A stretch of DNA of 64,000 nucleotides from positions 3,410,001 through 3,474,000 of the forward strand of contig NZ_CP032489.1 in NCBI RefSeq assembly GCF_003600625.1, given 5' to 3'. The translations under genes were made by a program, and so were the position numbers. The notes beneath the pieces are model-generated. The model did not search any database, had not been told where the DNA came from, and worked only from the letters and a program-made list of their open reading frames with translations. The number at the start of each line of letters is the position of its first letter. The first letter of the stretch is position 1. Below are positions 46,801 through 54,667 of the stretch, one piece after another. This stretch comes from Arachidicoccus soli. GTDB taxonomy: Bacteria; Bacteroidota; Bacteroidia; Chitinophagales; Chitinophagaceae.

Positions 46801-47150
46801 ATTACATCATTTAGAGCCGTAGTATCCCTTTCTAATTGAATAACTAAATCAGTTCTATTGTCTACATTTTCTTGTATAGGAAGGTAACCAACATATGATA
46901 TAGTTAAAATAGCATTTGAAGGAACTGTGGCAGTAAAATCCCCATTATCATTCGTAAAAAAACCTTTCTTTTTTCCGTTTAAATAAATGGAAGCTTTAGA
47001 AATCGGTGTGTGATCTTTACTATCAACAACTTTCCCTGTAATTTTTACATTCTCTTGCGCATATGCCATGCAGGAAGAAAAGATGGCAAAAAGCAGCATG
47101 AATGCCTTAACGTATTTGTTAAGGATAAAAATTCCTTGTTCTTTTTTCAT
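43887..47150 (-). CDS. SusC/RagA-family TonB-dependent receptor, second system
   Basis: A 1087-residue receptor: signal peptide ending SCMAYAQ, CarboxypepD_reg-like domain (VKITGKVVDSKDHTPISKAS ... LTISYVGYLP), linker LNDVIVTALGISRSG, plug with PLFVVDGVPINNETYFNN and ASITILKGASAAALYGSRAA, and a 22-strand-type barrel ending SYGLSLRVNL. It forms the channel of an importer together with the following SusD. The start is an ATG with a long 5' region (47151-47641) that carries a -7-like element. No neighbouring enzyme tells the substrate. Confidence 0.95.
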   Translation of the reverse strand: MKKEQGIFILNKYVKAFMLLFAIFSSCMAYAQENVKITGKVVDSKDHTPISKASIYLNGKKKGFFTNDNGDFTATVPSNAILTISYVGYLPIQENVDNRTDLVIQLERDTTALNDVIVTALGISRSGQSLGYAVQTLKTSDLTQAQDPNLVNDLSGKVAGVQITNGGAGVGSSSRIVIRGENSFSGSNQPLFVVDGVPINNETYFNNAVENSSNQGTWAEVDYGNGAAEINPNDIASITILKGASAAALYGSRAANGVVVLTTKKGKTEDGLAGVTINSNTTMETPLKLPHLQNQYGAGVNAYPLSGAPNTYQYLNGGGSAENNIPNWGLKFDPSLLVNQFDGMVGSDGLQAADLIARGSSSTPITATPWIGHADHFKDFLQTGITTQNSVEFGGSNEKGNFHMSFSNLFNKGILPNTDLKRYSLSLRANHQFSKHLSTNVFLDYINSSSDNRPNIGYGSESVMYTFFGVYGMPMNIDINSLKKKWQVGQQDRAQFRYWNNHDNPYVTLEDNTNSFIKNRLIGNASLKYEFNPQFNLMLRSGIDYYTDNREGHRAFGTVRFPSGGFRTDDIGYFENNTDFLFTYIKPSTGKFNMRLSGGGNKFMQNITYTRDIANALITPGLYNFSNAQSQLPTFYQKENKEIYSLYAFGDFDYNKMLYLDITGRNDWSSTLPAANNSYFYPSASFSAIVSNMVHLPSAISYLKVRLSAAQVGGDAQPYSINNTYLTNTPYGSYPLTTTNNILANSNLKPSKTNTYEGGIEVRFLQDRIGLDATVYHSLTKNEIVQLPVPVSSGYTNAYVNGATIANNGIEIMLNVTPVLTKDFTWNSSFNFSHNVGTVKALPEGIKTYVYAQVTQYDRYYRAIQYDAVVGGKLGNMYGNGFVRDSKGNVVYKNGIPQYTSSQNTLLGNYNPDFILGWYNTMSYKNFDLSFTWDWHQGGKYYSYTELGVLAGGMSVQTLPGRETGIIGKGVMDDGTGNYVPNTVRVSAADYYNAYYNASNNEALMYDETYLKLREVRLGYTFKHPFGRKSNASMNVSLVGRNLLEFTQNKDVDPETLALRGQQILPGIEFLSVPSTRSYGLSLRVNL

Positions 47151-47641
47151 TTTTAATTTTTTCTGATTAAGCGAGTTGCTTTGTTTGGTTTATAAACCCA
47201 TACGAATGATGAATTTTATAAGTCAGAACTCTTTTATTTCGTGTGCAAAGCTATTTTAACAAGGCATTATTATAACGCAGAAGGGCATTAAGGAATCATC
47301 AACTTAATATGTCTAAATTGTTAATAGCACTAAAGATTTAGTTCAATGGGCATACACTGGATCTAGTGTAAGAAAAAAGAGGTAGGATTTATACAAAAAT
47401 GTAAATCACAATCTACTATCCTTCATTCCACAACAGAAATAAGGATAAATATAAATAGATTCTATAGCCGGAAAATCAGACTATATTATTAAGGAGGGTC
47501 GTTTCAAATATTGGGATATGATTCAATGCTAGGGCAGAGTGCGAATCAGTGCGGCCAATTTTAGGAGTTCATAAAAATTGAGTAAACTAATCACAATATT
47601 TTCAAAAGAATATCTTTTTCGTTTCAAAAGTATTGGCTTAT
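47151..47641 (-). promoter_or_regulatory. Leader region of the second susCD operon with a -7-like box
   Basis: About 490 bp without a gene. Minus-strand TAGCTTTG (47253-47246) matches TAnnTTTG about 95 bp before the susC start; no TTTG sits at the ideal distance upstream. The remainder shows no strong hairpin or frame. Confidence 0.35.
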
Positions 47642-48358
47642 TTATTTAAACATGTTTTCAGCGTTTTCCACACTTTTTTGTGTGCCTACATCTATAAATT
47701 TAGCCCCGGAATGATCATAATAACCAATATTATATTTTTTTGATAAATCTAAATACACATCTACCATAGAAAATTTTCCACGTTGTTTAATCAAAGAAAA
47801 TATTTTAGTATCAATAAAATGAATGCCGCTAAAAGCTTTCTGAATCATAGTATCAGAGAACCGGGTAATCTTTTGTTCACGCGTATTCACATTTTCCCAG
47901 CCACATAGATGACCATAACTATTAAATAAAAAATATCGCGATGTTGTGCGCTTACTTACTGCCAGGGTGGCAATATTTTTTTCTATCTTTTGTCGATAAA
48001 ATAACTTATTCAAATCAATATCGGCTAATATATCTACGTTCATCAACACAAAATTCTTTTCTCCTTCAAAAAACGTTGCAGCTTTAACTAGACCTCCACC
48101 TGTCTCCAAGACCTCGGTGGTTTCATCAGAAAAAGAAATAGCGGAGCCCCAACCATTATTTTTCTTTACAGCCTCTTTAATTTGATCAGCAAAATGATGC
48201 ACGTTCACAATAACTTCTTTAATGTCATGTTGCTGCAAATATTCAATATTTCTTTGTAACAGGGGCTTTCCGTTTACGATTGCCAATGCCTTTGGATGTC
48301 TATCCGTAAAGGGCCTCAAGCGCGTACCCAGGCCAGCTGCCAATATCATTGCTTTCAT
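47642..48358 (-). CDS. Sugar-1-phosphate nucleotidyltransferase
   Basis: A 238-residue NTP_transferase-family enzyme. The nucleotide-binding signature MILAAGLGTRLRPFTDRHPKA is followed by KPLLQRNIEYL, EVIVNVHHFADQI, ETGGGLVKAA and FVLMNVDILADIDL, where the Asp binds metal. It transfers a nucleotide to a sugar phosphate; the compact size and GGGLVKA context resemble MurNAc-1-phosphate uridylyltransferase (MurU) or GDP-mannose-type enzymes. It is the last of a minus-strand set with surE and a small membrane protein, 44 bp after the latter. Substrate is not determined by sequence alone. Confidence 0.88.
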   Translation of the reverse strand: MKAMILAAGLGTRLRPFTDRHPKALAIVNGKPLLQRNIEYLQQHDIKEVIVNVHHFADQIKEAVKKNNGWGSAISFSDETTEVLETGGGLVKAATFFEGEKNFVLMNVDILADIDLNKLFYRQKIEKNIATLAVSKRTTSRYFLFNSYGHLCGWENVNTREQKITRFSDTMIQKAFSGIHFIDTKIFSLIKQRGKFSMVDVYLDLSKKYNIGYYDHSGAKFIDVGTQKSVENAENMFK

Positions 48359-48402
48359 CTGCTATTAAATTATATCTCCTCTTAATACTCAAAAGTTCTT
48401 CA

Positions 48403-48699
48403 TTAAATCAATTTATAAAAGATTACAGCCAGCATATATAAGCAGGTGATCAAAAAAATACCTTTGGCTGTCTGATCTTTCTTTCGATTGATGTAAATAG
48501 TAAAAAGTACCACATTCGCCATTAATGAAATACTAGAAACTGCAGTTAATAATGATTTATTTTGAAATGTTGCACGTAAAAATTCAGCTATCGAAAAAGT
48601 AGGAAAATATTTCACAAAGTAATATATCGCCACTCCCAGAAAGGGGGCTAACAATCCCAATAGAAACCCAAATTTTAATGTGTCTTTTTTAAAAATCAA
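48403..48699 (-). CDS. Small membrane protein, hypothetical
   Basis: A 98-residue protein with three predicted membrane helices (FGFLLGLLAPFLGVAIYYFV, LLTAVSSISLMANVVLFTIY, and IFLITCLYMLAVIFY). The only start that fits is a TTG at 48699-48697, overlapping the end of surE by 11 bp, so translation is probably coupled to surE. No recognised family; similar short proteins between surE and other genes are seen in Bacteroidota. Function unknown. Confidence 0.65.
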   Translation of the reverse strand: MIFKKDTLKFGFLLGLLAPFLGVAIYYFVKYFPTFSIAEFLRATFQNKSLLTAVSSISLMANVVLFTIYINRKKDQTAKGIFLITCLYMLAVIFYKLI

Positions 48700-49489
48700 A
48701 ATCTAGCTTTTTCTCTAAAGTTTCTTTTAATGCATAATTGGTCAAATCAAATTGAACAGGTACAACACTTACATAATTATTTGCCAGGGCCCACACATCT
48801 GCATCTTTCTTCTTGTCGAAGTTAATAAATTCGCCTGTGAGCCAATAATAATTTTTACCAGTAGGGTCTTTACGTTCCTCGAAATCTTCCTCATATTTAG
48901 CGTAGGCCTGGCGGCAAACTTTTACGCCTTTGACCAGGTCCACTGCTACTGCAGGGATATTCACATTTAAACAAAAATGTTTGTCCAACTTTTTACCAAT
49001 TAATTGTTTCACTAAGAGGTTTGCATATTTCTTAGCTGCGCTAAAATCTGCCTCCACACTATAATCCAACAAGCTAAAACCAATGCTGGGAATACCTTCT
49101 ATACTAGCCTCAAGCGCAGCCGACATGGTACCGGAATAAATCACGTTGATAGAATGATTAGCGCCATGATTGACTCCGCTCAAGCAAATGTCGGGCTTTT
49201 GATGTAACACTTTATCTACAGCTAGTTTCACACAATCTACAGGCGTGCCTGAACATTGATAACTTTCTATATTTTCAAAAATCTCTACCTTGTTTAGACG
49301 CAATGGCAGACCTATCGTGATGGCATGCCCCATGCCGCTTTGTGGCTTATCGGGTGCAACAACGACTATTTTCCCCAAATCTTTTACTGCCTCAACCAAG
49401 GCTCGAATTCCGGGGGCATGTATTCCATCGTCATTAGTAACCAATATAATAGGTCGTTTTTTTTTCTTTCTTTGATAGCATAGGCGCAA
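48689..49489 (-). CDS. surE: SurE 5'/3'-nucleotidase, start at an A9 tract
   Basis: A SurE phosphatase recognisable by the N-terminal metal motif ILVTNDDGIHAPG, the VVAPDKPQSGMGHAIT loop, YQCSGTPVDCVKLA and CLSGVNHGANHS. It hydrolyses nucleoside monophosphates during stress. The in-frame start is unclear: the frame is open to 49612 but lacks an ATG near the domain, and the nearest in-frame start codon is TTG at 49489 (giving MRLCYQ). The natural-looking start is an out-of-frame ATG at 49481-49479, which would give MLSKKEKKRPIILV if the run of nine A (49465-49457) had eight. Slippage, a sequencing error or a true TTG start are possible. It overlaps the downstream small membrane gene. Confidence 0.88.
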   Translation of the reverse strand: MRLCYQRKKKKRPIILVTNDDGIHAPGIRALVEAVKDLGKIVVVAPDKPQSGMGHAITIGLPLRLNKVEIFENIESYQCSGTPVDCVKLAVDKVLHQKPDICLSGVNHGANHSINVIYSGTMSAALEASIEGIPSIGFSLLDYSVEADFSAAKKYANLLVKQLIGKKLDKHFCLNVNIPAVAVDLVKGVKVCRQAYAKYEEDFEERKDPTGKNYYWLTGEFINFDKKKDADVWALANNYVSVVPVQFDLTNYALKETLEKKLDFDF

Positions 49490-49632
49490 GTTAAAACAAA
49501 TAATGAAGTAGTTACACTTGCAGGTAAGTAGTTTTGTTTGAAGTTGCTGGGTTTTAACATGTGCCCAGTGAATTAACGAATTAATCACTAAATCATAAAG
49601 CGCAATCCCCATCCAAAAATGAAGATCAGCAA

Positions 49633-50253
49633 TTATTTTGCATTTTCAATTGCCCATTTTAATAAAGCATTTTTTCCGGAGGGAATATCAAGTTTCTTCA
49701 TTATATGACTCCGGTGTGTTTCCACTGTTTTTTCTGAGATAAATAATAATGCAGCAATTTCTTTTGAAGACTTCTGATCAGCTATCATCTTTAATATTTT
49801 CTTTTCTGCAAAGGTGAGACTACTTAAATCTACGGCCTCTGTAGATTGATTTAAATATAAACTATCTTCTAATTGCGGGCTAAAATAAGTATTGCCTTTT
49901 TGAACTTCTTCCAAGCATTTTTCCATTTCATTCATTGCAAACTCTTTCAGTAAAAAGCCGCTAACCCCTAATCCTTTGGCATAATTAAAAACAGACAACT
50001 CATTCTGAAGTGTAATTAAAACTACTTTGGTGCGCGTTTTAATTTCTGATAGTTTTTTCAGAATTTCTAAGCCCGTCATGCCGGGCATTGATATATCTAA
50101 CAAAGCAATAGAAGGCTGTTTTGCCAAAATTTGATTATATGCTTCAATACCATTATTACATGCAGTAACAATACAATGCCCTTTTTGTTCCAAATAAGTT
50201 TTGATACCCAACAGCACTACCGGATGATCGTCTGCAATTAAAATATTAGCCAT
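49633..50253 (-). CDS. NarL/LuxR-family response regulator
   Basis: A 206-residue regulator with receiver domain (ILIADDHPVV, phospho-acceptor Asp in IALLDISMPGMTG, Lys in GFLLKEF) and a C-terminal LuxR-type helix-turn-helix (LTFAEKKILKMIAD, KEIAALLFISEKTVETHRSH). The ATG at 50253 overlaps the last 8 bp of the kinase gene (ATGGCTAA), so the two are translationally coupled. A longer open frame to 50319 exists but runs inside the kinase gene. Its likely targets include the surface-fibre genes transcribed away from the kinase, where 9-bp direct repeats spaced one every 21 bp precede the promoter; that is inference. Confidence 0.93.
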   Translation of the reverse strand: MANILIADDHPVVLLGIKTYLEQKGHCIVTACNNGIEAYNQILAKQPSIALLDISMPGMTGLEILKKLSEIKTRTKVVLITLQNELSVFNYAKGLGVSGFLLKEFAMNEMEKCLEEVQKGNTYFSPQLEDSLYLNQSTEAVDLSSLTFAEKKILKMIADQKSSKEIAALLFISEKTVETHRSHIMKKLDIPSGKNALLKWAIENAK

Positions 50254-52243
50254 AAGAAAGAGGAATTTCAATATTAACAATAGTACCCTTTGAATCCGAA
50301 GTAATAGAAGCTTTTCCATTAATGGCCTTGCTTCTTTCCAATATACTTAATAATCCAAACGCTGTCCGGCCATTTAACGCAGCCTCTACATCAAAGCCTT
50401 TTCCGTTATCCTGAATTAAAACCTTTAAATATTTGTGCATTTTTGCAATTTGCACTTTAGCCGCCTGAGCCGATGCATATTTGATAATATTATTCAAAGC
50501 TTCTTGAATAATGCGGAAGAGCTGTAATTCCTTTTCTTTAGAAAGTTCGGAATGATATTCTATATCTGCTGCAATAAATAATTGCTCAGAGTCGGTTATT
50601 TGATTACAAATCGATAGAATACTTTCTTTAAAGCCAATCTGATCCAACATTACAGGATGAATATTCCTGGAAATGGTACGCACTTCATTGATTATGTGAT
50701 CTATTTTTTGAGGCTCTATCTTAGCACCAAGATTTACCTGATTTTTCAAGAGTAATAATTCTTGACTTAGACCATCATGCAGATCACGTGCGATACGTCC
50801 ACGTTCCTCCTCTGTTTTAGCCAAAAGTCCGGTGGTAAATTGCTGTTGCATTATCGCTTCTTTTCGCTTTCTCATTAAACGATTACGTGTAATAATAAAT
50901 GCTGTTCCGATTCCCAGCATCATCAATAATAAAATGAGCAATTTATTGAATGCTGCTTTCTTTGTTAATTCCTTCTCTTGAATTTGAATTTTTACTTCTT
51001 TACGTTGCGTTTCATATTTCGTCTGCAAATCGGCAATATATCTTTTATTGGCATTATCCGATAAAATATTATCTACCGAATCAAACAATTTGTAATATCG
51101 TAATGCATCTGCAGGCTGGTGTTTAATAAAAGCAATTTCAGATAAAGAAGAATAACTGGCACGAACATTTATCAAATCACTATCCTTTTCAAACACAGGA
51201 ATATTTGCTTTTATTTCTTCCACTCCTTTTTTTACATCTCTAATATGTGCATAGGCCTTGGTAGCATATATTGTGAATATCCTGTATTGCTCTTCGCTTC
51301 CCATCTCTTTCAATGGTTGCTTGCATAAATCATAATAATAGACAGATTTTTTCATGTCTCCACTATCTGAATATATTTCACCCAAGTTGGAATATAAAAT
51401 AAATGCTACGCTGGGATTATGAACACCTGCATCAATCAGCTGCAATGCCTTATTATAGTAAATAAATGAACTATCCACTTTCTTTAACGTGTAATAAGCA
51501 CGACCTAAACTCACATCTCCGATAAATATGGACGAGCTGTCTTTGTGTGCGGTAAAATAATTCAAACACTTAACAGTCAAAGGTATTGACTTAGTATCTT
51601 CATTCATCTGAGAGTAGACGACTGCAAGATTGCCAAAATTGCTAATAATACTTGAACTGTCATTTATTTTCTCTGCTAGTGCAATGGTTTTTATATAATA
51701 ATTCGCAGCTTCTTTCAGATTTCCCTTTTGTAGCATGGTTTGTGCGTACAATGCATAATAATTTTTATACAAGGTATCATTAAATTGCGGGAAATATTTT
51801 TTTACTTTCACCAAAGAGACCATACCGCTATCTGCTTCCTGTTTTATAAACAAGTTGTATGAACTTACTCTAAATAAAGCTTCTATTGTTACTAGTGGAA
51901 ATTGGCTATTTTCCAGACTCTGTTGTTTATAAAAATCCAAAACACTACTATCTGGATGCGCGTAAGCAAGGTAAAATAATTTGGTAAAGACCAATTTATA
52001 AATAGCCGGGCGCATTTCTAAAGGAGCCTGTAAATACAACTGCATAAGATGCTTTGCCTTCTGCGAAAGCTCTTCTTTTCCTTTATCAATTTCATTGATC
52101 GCTAAATTGAAATGCTCGAGCTGAGATGCTTCTCCGGTTTGCGCGATATGCGCATTATGCTTGGGATTACAGCCAACAATTATGTACAAAATCAGGATAA
52201 CCAATGTAATATTTTGCAGCAGTAATTTTCGTGTTATTCTCAT
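50246..52243 (-). CDS. TPR-containing sensor histidine kinase (HisKA_3 type), lipoprotein-like
   Basis: A 665-residue kinase. The start at 52243 gives a signal/lipobox stretch ILYIIVGC (Cys25). Residues about 60-430 are TPR repeats (for example NYYIKTIALAEKINDSSSII, SVAFILYSNLGEIYSDSGDM), followed by a coiled-coil, one membrane helix (LLILLLMMLGIGTAFII), and the HisKA_3 H-box IARDLHDGLSQELL with a HATPase domain (QEALNNIIKYA, DNGKGFD, FGLLSILERS). In Bacteroidota this architecture senses envelope or nutrient signals through the TPRs. It is divergent from the subunit gene cluster; a decayed copy of its 5' half lies at 53627-53933. Confidence 0.93.
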   Translation of the reverse strand: MRITRKLLLQNITLVILILYIIVGCNPKHNAHIAQTGEASQLEHFNLAINEIDKGKEELSQKAKHLMQLYLQAPLEMRPAIYKLVFTKLFYLAYAHPDSSVLDFYKQQSLENSQFPLVTIEALFRVSSYNLFIKQEADSGMVSLVKVKKYFPQFNDTLYKNYYALYAQTMLQKGNLKEAANYYIKTIALAEKINDSSSIISNFGNLAVVYSQMNEDTKSIPLTVKCLNYFTAHKDSSSIFIGDVSLGRAYYTLKKVDSSFIYYNKALQLIDAGVHNPSVAFILYSNLGEIYSDSGDMKKSVYYYDLCKQPLKEMGSEEQYRIFTIYATKAYAHIRDVKKGVEEIKANIPVFEKDSDLINVRASYSSLSEIAFIKHQPADALRYYKLFDSVDNILSDNANKRYIADLQTKYETQRKEVKIQIQEKELTKKAAFNKLLILLLMMLGIGTAFIITRNRLMRKRKEAIMQQQFTTGLLAKTEEERGRIARDLHDGLSQELLLLKNQVNLGAKIEPQKIDHIINEVRTISRNIHPVMLDQIGFKESILSICNQITDSEQLFIAADIEYHSELSKEKELQLFRIIQEALNNIIKYASAQAAKVQIAKMHKYLKVLIQDNGKGFDVEAALNGRTAFGLLSILERSKAINGKASITSDSKGTIVNIEIPLSYG

Positions 52244-52638
52244 CCAATTATTGGAGTTACAGTTTATAAATACCAACTATAAAGAAAAATTATAGAAACA
52301 TATTCAAGTGTTTGCAAACCTCATCTTGGTCAATTCAACTCATTATTTACCCATTTCAACAAAAAACTTATTAGTTCTCCTCTTTTAAAATATCAGGGTT
52401 ATCCCCGATTGCCCGTCAGCATTTACCGCCATACATTTGTACTAAATTAAAGAAGTAGAAATGCATATGTAAAATAGAGGATAAATATTTAAATATATTT
52501 TTACCGATAAGGCAAATTTACATATAATCCTTGATCAATGGAAATGCATTATCTTATTTAATTTTTAAATGCTTCCGTAATATTCAGACCCTTAAGCAGT
52601 CAACAGTCATTAAAGAGAATAGGGCAGTTCAAAAAGGA

Positions 52639-52677
52639 TCAACAGCCGCAACCAAAACTCAACAGCCGCAACCAAAA
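52639..52677 (+). repeat. 20-bp tandem repeat, two copies
   Basis: Unit TCAACAGCCGCAACCAAAAC, twice here (the second lacking its last base) and three times at the equivalent place in copy 2 of the duplication. The unit is not a multiple of three and lies in non-coding DNA. Confidence 0.8.
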
Positions 52678-52820
52678 TCAACAACTTATAACCTTAACCC
52701 TGTTCTCTTTAAAATCAAATGATTAAAACGGAATGAGGAAGTTTTAAATATCAGAGAGCATCACAAAAATTAGTAGTTTAAATATGAAATAATAGAACGA
52801 TGGAATAATTTATAAAGGAC

Positions 52821-52850
52821 GTCCGCTTCAGAAGCAATTTTGTCCGCTTC
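52821..52850 (+). promoter_or_regulatory. Direct repeats GTCCGCTTC upstream of the first subunit gene
   Basis: GTCCGCTTC at 52821-52829 and 52842-52850 are 21 bp apart, two helical turns, and lie 36 bp upstream of the -7 box. They are conserved exactly in copy 2. They also allow partial stem pairing with GGAC and GAAGC. They are a candidate site for the adjacent LuxR-type regulator (inference). Confidence 0.5.
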
Positions 52851-52885
52851 GTCCGAAGATCTTTTATAAATAAATAAAACTACTT

Positions 52886-52893
52886 TAAGTTTG
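52886..52893 (+). promoter_or_regulatory. -7 promoter box of the first subunit gene
   Basis: TAAGTTTG fits TAnnTTTG and its counterpart in copy 2 is TAAATTTG, so the match is preserved although neighbouring bases changed. A transcript would have a leader of about 140 nt with a small hairpin (TCCTATTT/AAATAGGA) near its 5' end. There is no good -33 box, which fits activator dependence. Confidence 0.5.
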
Positions 52894-53039
52894 TAGAACC
52901 AAAACAAACTCCTATTTATAAAAAATAGGAATCAACTAAAACAAATAACAACAGCTTCTGTCTTTAGATTAAACTCGACAAACCACTAACAAACTACCCT
53001 TACAAAGACGATTGCGGTTGAATTCAAAACAAAAACAAA

Positions 53040-53558
53040 ATGAAAAAGATTTCTTTTTTAATTGCTATTGTTATAGGCTTGTTATTAAGCACTAGCTTGC
53101 AAGCACAAACTGCTACCGGAACGGTAAGTTTAAAATTAATGCCGGTTCAAACTATTGCACTTAATACTACGGATATCAATCTTACCTATTCTACAGCGAC
53201 AGACTATTCGGCAGGAAAGGACTCCACTAACAGTAATCAGCTTACATGCTTTAGCAGCTCTCCTTTTCAGATAACAGTACAATCTACTGCTGTTACAGCT
53301 AATATGCCCGATGTTACACTTACACCAAGCTCAGGTACAACAGCACTTGTTGGTAGCCCTACTTATGCATCAGCCTTAAGTGTTAATAGCATTAGTACTG
53401 CAACACCATTTATTACATCGACAGTTGGTTCAAATAATGCCACTTTTAACATAGAGTACAAGGCCCCGGTGATTGACGTAAGCACCAATACACTTCACAA
53501 TAGTGCAAGTGGTACTACTTACACAGCTAACTTGACCTATACCATTGTTCCTCAATAA
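53040..53558 (+). CDS. Small secreted beta-rich subunit, copy 1 (pilin-like, novel)
   Basis: A 172-residue protein with a signal peptide ending TSLQAQ and a mature domain of about 150 residues rich in Ser, Thr and beta strands: GTVSLKLMPVQTIALN at the N-terminus, PFQITVQSTAVTAN in the middle and YTANLTYTIVP at the end. I do not recognise a named family; the composition resembles DUF4402/WxL-like surface proteins. The C-terminal strand pattern matches those of the three-domain protein downstream (TYTTNIIYILLP). Together with a PapD-like chaperone and an usher-like protein in the same cluster, this suggests a fibre subunit. The mature part is practically identical to the second copy at 54668. 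Confidence 0.75.
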   Translation: MKKISFLIAIVIGLLLSTSLQAQTATGTVSLKLMPVQTIALNTTDINLTYSTATDYSAGKDSTNSNQLTCFSSSPFQITVQSTAVTANMPDVTLTPSSGTTALVGSPTYASALSVNSISTATPFITSTVGSNNATFNIEYKAPVIDVSTNTLHNSASGTTYTANLTYTIVPQ

Positions 53559-53626
53559 ACTAAATTAGGGACACGCTTTTAAGCAATAAAAAACAGGTAG
53601 TCTATGATCAGATGGTAATATTACAA

Positions 53627-53933
53627 CGCATAATAATTTTTATACAGGATATTATTAAAACCAAGGAAATATTTTCTTCACCAAAGAAATCATACTACAT
53701 CAGGTTCCTGTTTTATAAGCAAGCTGTAAGGACTTAATCTAAAGTAAAGCCTCTATTATAACTAGCGGGAATCTGCCAATTTCAGTGCCCGCTAAATTGA
53801 AATGCTCGAGCTGAGATGCTTCTCCGGTTTGCGCGATATGGGTATTATGCTTGGGATTACAGCCAACAATTATATACAAAATCAGGATAACCAATGTAAT
53901 ATTTTGCAGCAGTGATTTTCGTGTTATTCTCAT
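53627..53933 (-). pseudogene. Decayed copy of the TPR histidine kinase 5' end
   Basis: The minus strand from the ATG at 53933 reads MRITRKSLLQNITLVILILY and QASQ-like continuation identical to the intact kinase, then jumps (FNLA to IGRFPLVIIEALL) over a stretch of about 65 codons and stops at 53739; beyond this, decayed homology to kinase codons continues to about 53627. No kinase domain is present. It is the by-product of the tandem duplication. Confidence 0.85.
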
Positions 53934-54245
53934 CCAATTATTGGAGTTACAGTTTATAAATACCAACTATAAAGAAAAATTATAGAAACATATTCAAGTG
54001 TTTGCAAACCTCATCTTGGTCAATTCAACTCATTATTTACCCATTTCAACAAAAAACTTATTAGTTCTCCTCTTTTAAAATATCAGGGTTATCCCCGATT
54101 GCCCGTCAGCATTTACTGCCATACATTTGTACTAAATTAAAGAAGTAGAAATGCATTATCTTATTTAATTTTTAAATGCTTCCGTAATATTCAGACCCTT
54201 AAGCAGTCAACAGTCATTAAAGAGAATAGGGCAGTTCAAAAAGGA

Positions 54246-54305
54246 TCAACAGCCGCAACCAAAACTCAACAGCCGCAACCAAAACTCAACAGCCGCAACC
54301 AAAAT
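54246..54305 (+). repeat. 20-bp tandem repeat, three copies
   Basis: Same unit as at 52639-52677, here three times, showing copy-number change between the two duplicates. Confidence 0.8.
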
Positions 54306-54447
54306 CAACAACTTATAACCTTAACCCTGTTCTCTTTAAAATCAAATGATTAAAACGGAATGAGGAAGTTTTAAATATCAGAGAGCATCAAAAAAATTAG
54401 TAGTTTAAATATGAAATAATAGAACAATGGAATAATTTATAAAGGAC

Positions 54448-54520
54448 GTCCGCTTCAGAAGCAATTTTGTCCGCTTCGTCCGAAAATCTTTTATAAATGA
54501 ATAAATCTACTATAAATTTG
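54448..54520 (+). promoter_or_regulatory. Direct repeats and -7 box of the second subunit gene
   Basis: GTCCGCTTC at 54448-54456 and 54469-54477 (21-bp period) and TAAATTTG at 54513-54520, in the same arrangement as copy 1. Confidence 0.5.
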
Positions 54521-54667
54521 TAGAACCAAAACAAACTCCTATTTATAAAAAAGTAGGAATCAACTAAAACAAATAACAACAGCTTCTGTCTTTAGATTAA
54601 ACTCGACAAACCACTAACAAACTACCCTTACAAAGACGATTGCGGTTGAATTCAAAACAAAAACAAA

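Larger units (their letters stand above)
51751..53596. repeat. Tandem duplication, copy 1 (kinase 5' part, promoter, subunit gene)
   Basis: This segment recurs at 53627-55211. From 52101 to 52466 the copies differ at about five positions and from the subunit codon 30 or so onward at almost none, while 51751-51905 against 53627-53780 is much more diverged. Copy 2 lacks the segment equivalent to 51906-52100. Confidence 0.85.

Noticed and set aside
47381-47460. Imperfect inverted repeat in the leader of the second susC
   Set aside because: Pairing needs bulges and the DNA is AT-rich; not better than chance.
52531-52722. 63-residue plus-strand frame across the 20-bp tandem repeat
   Set aside because: Starts with TTG, is interrupted by the repeat-number change in the second copy (unit not a multiple of three), and shows no conserved protein.
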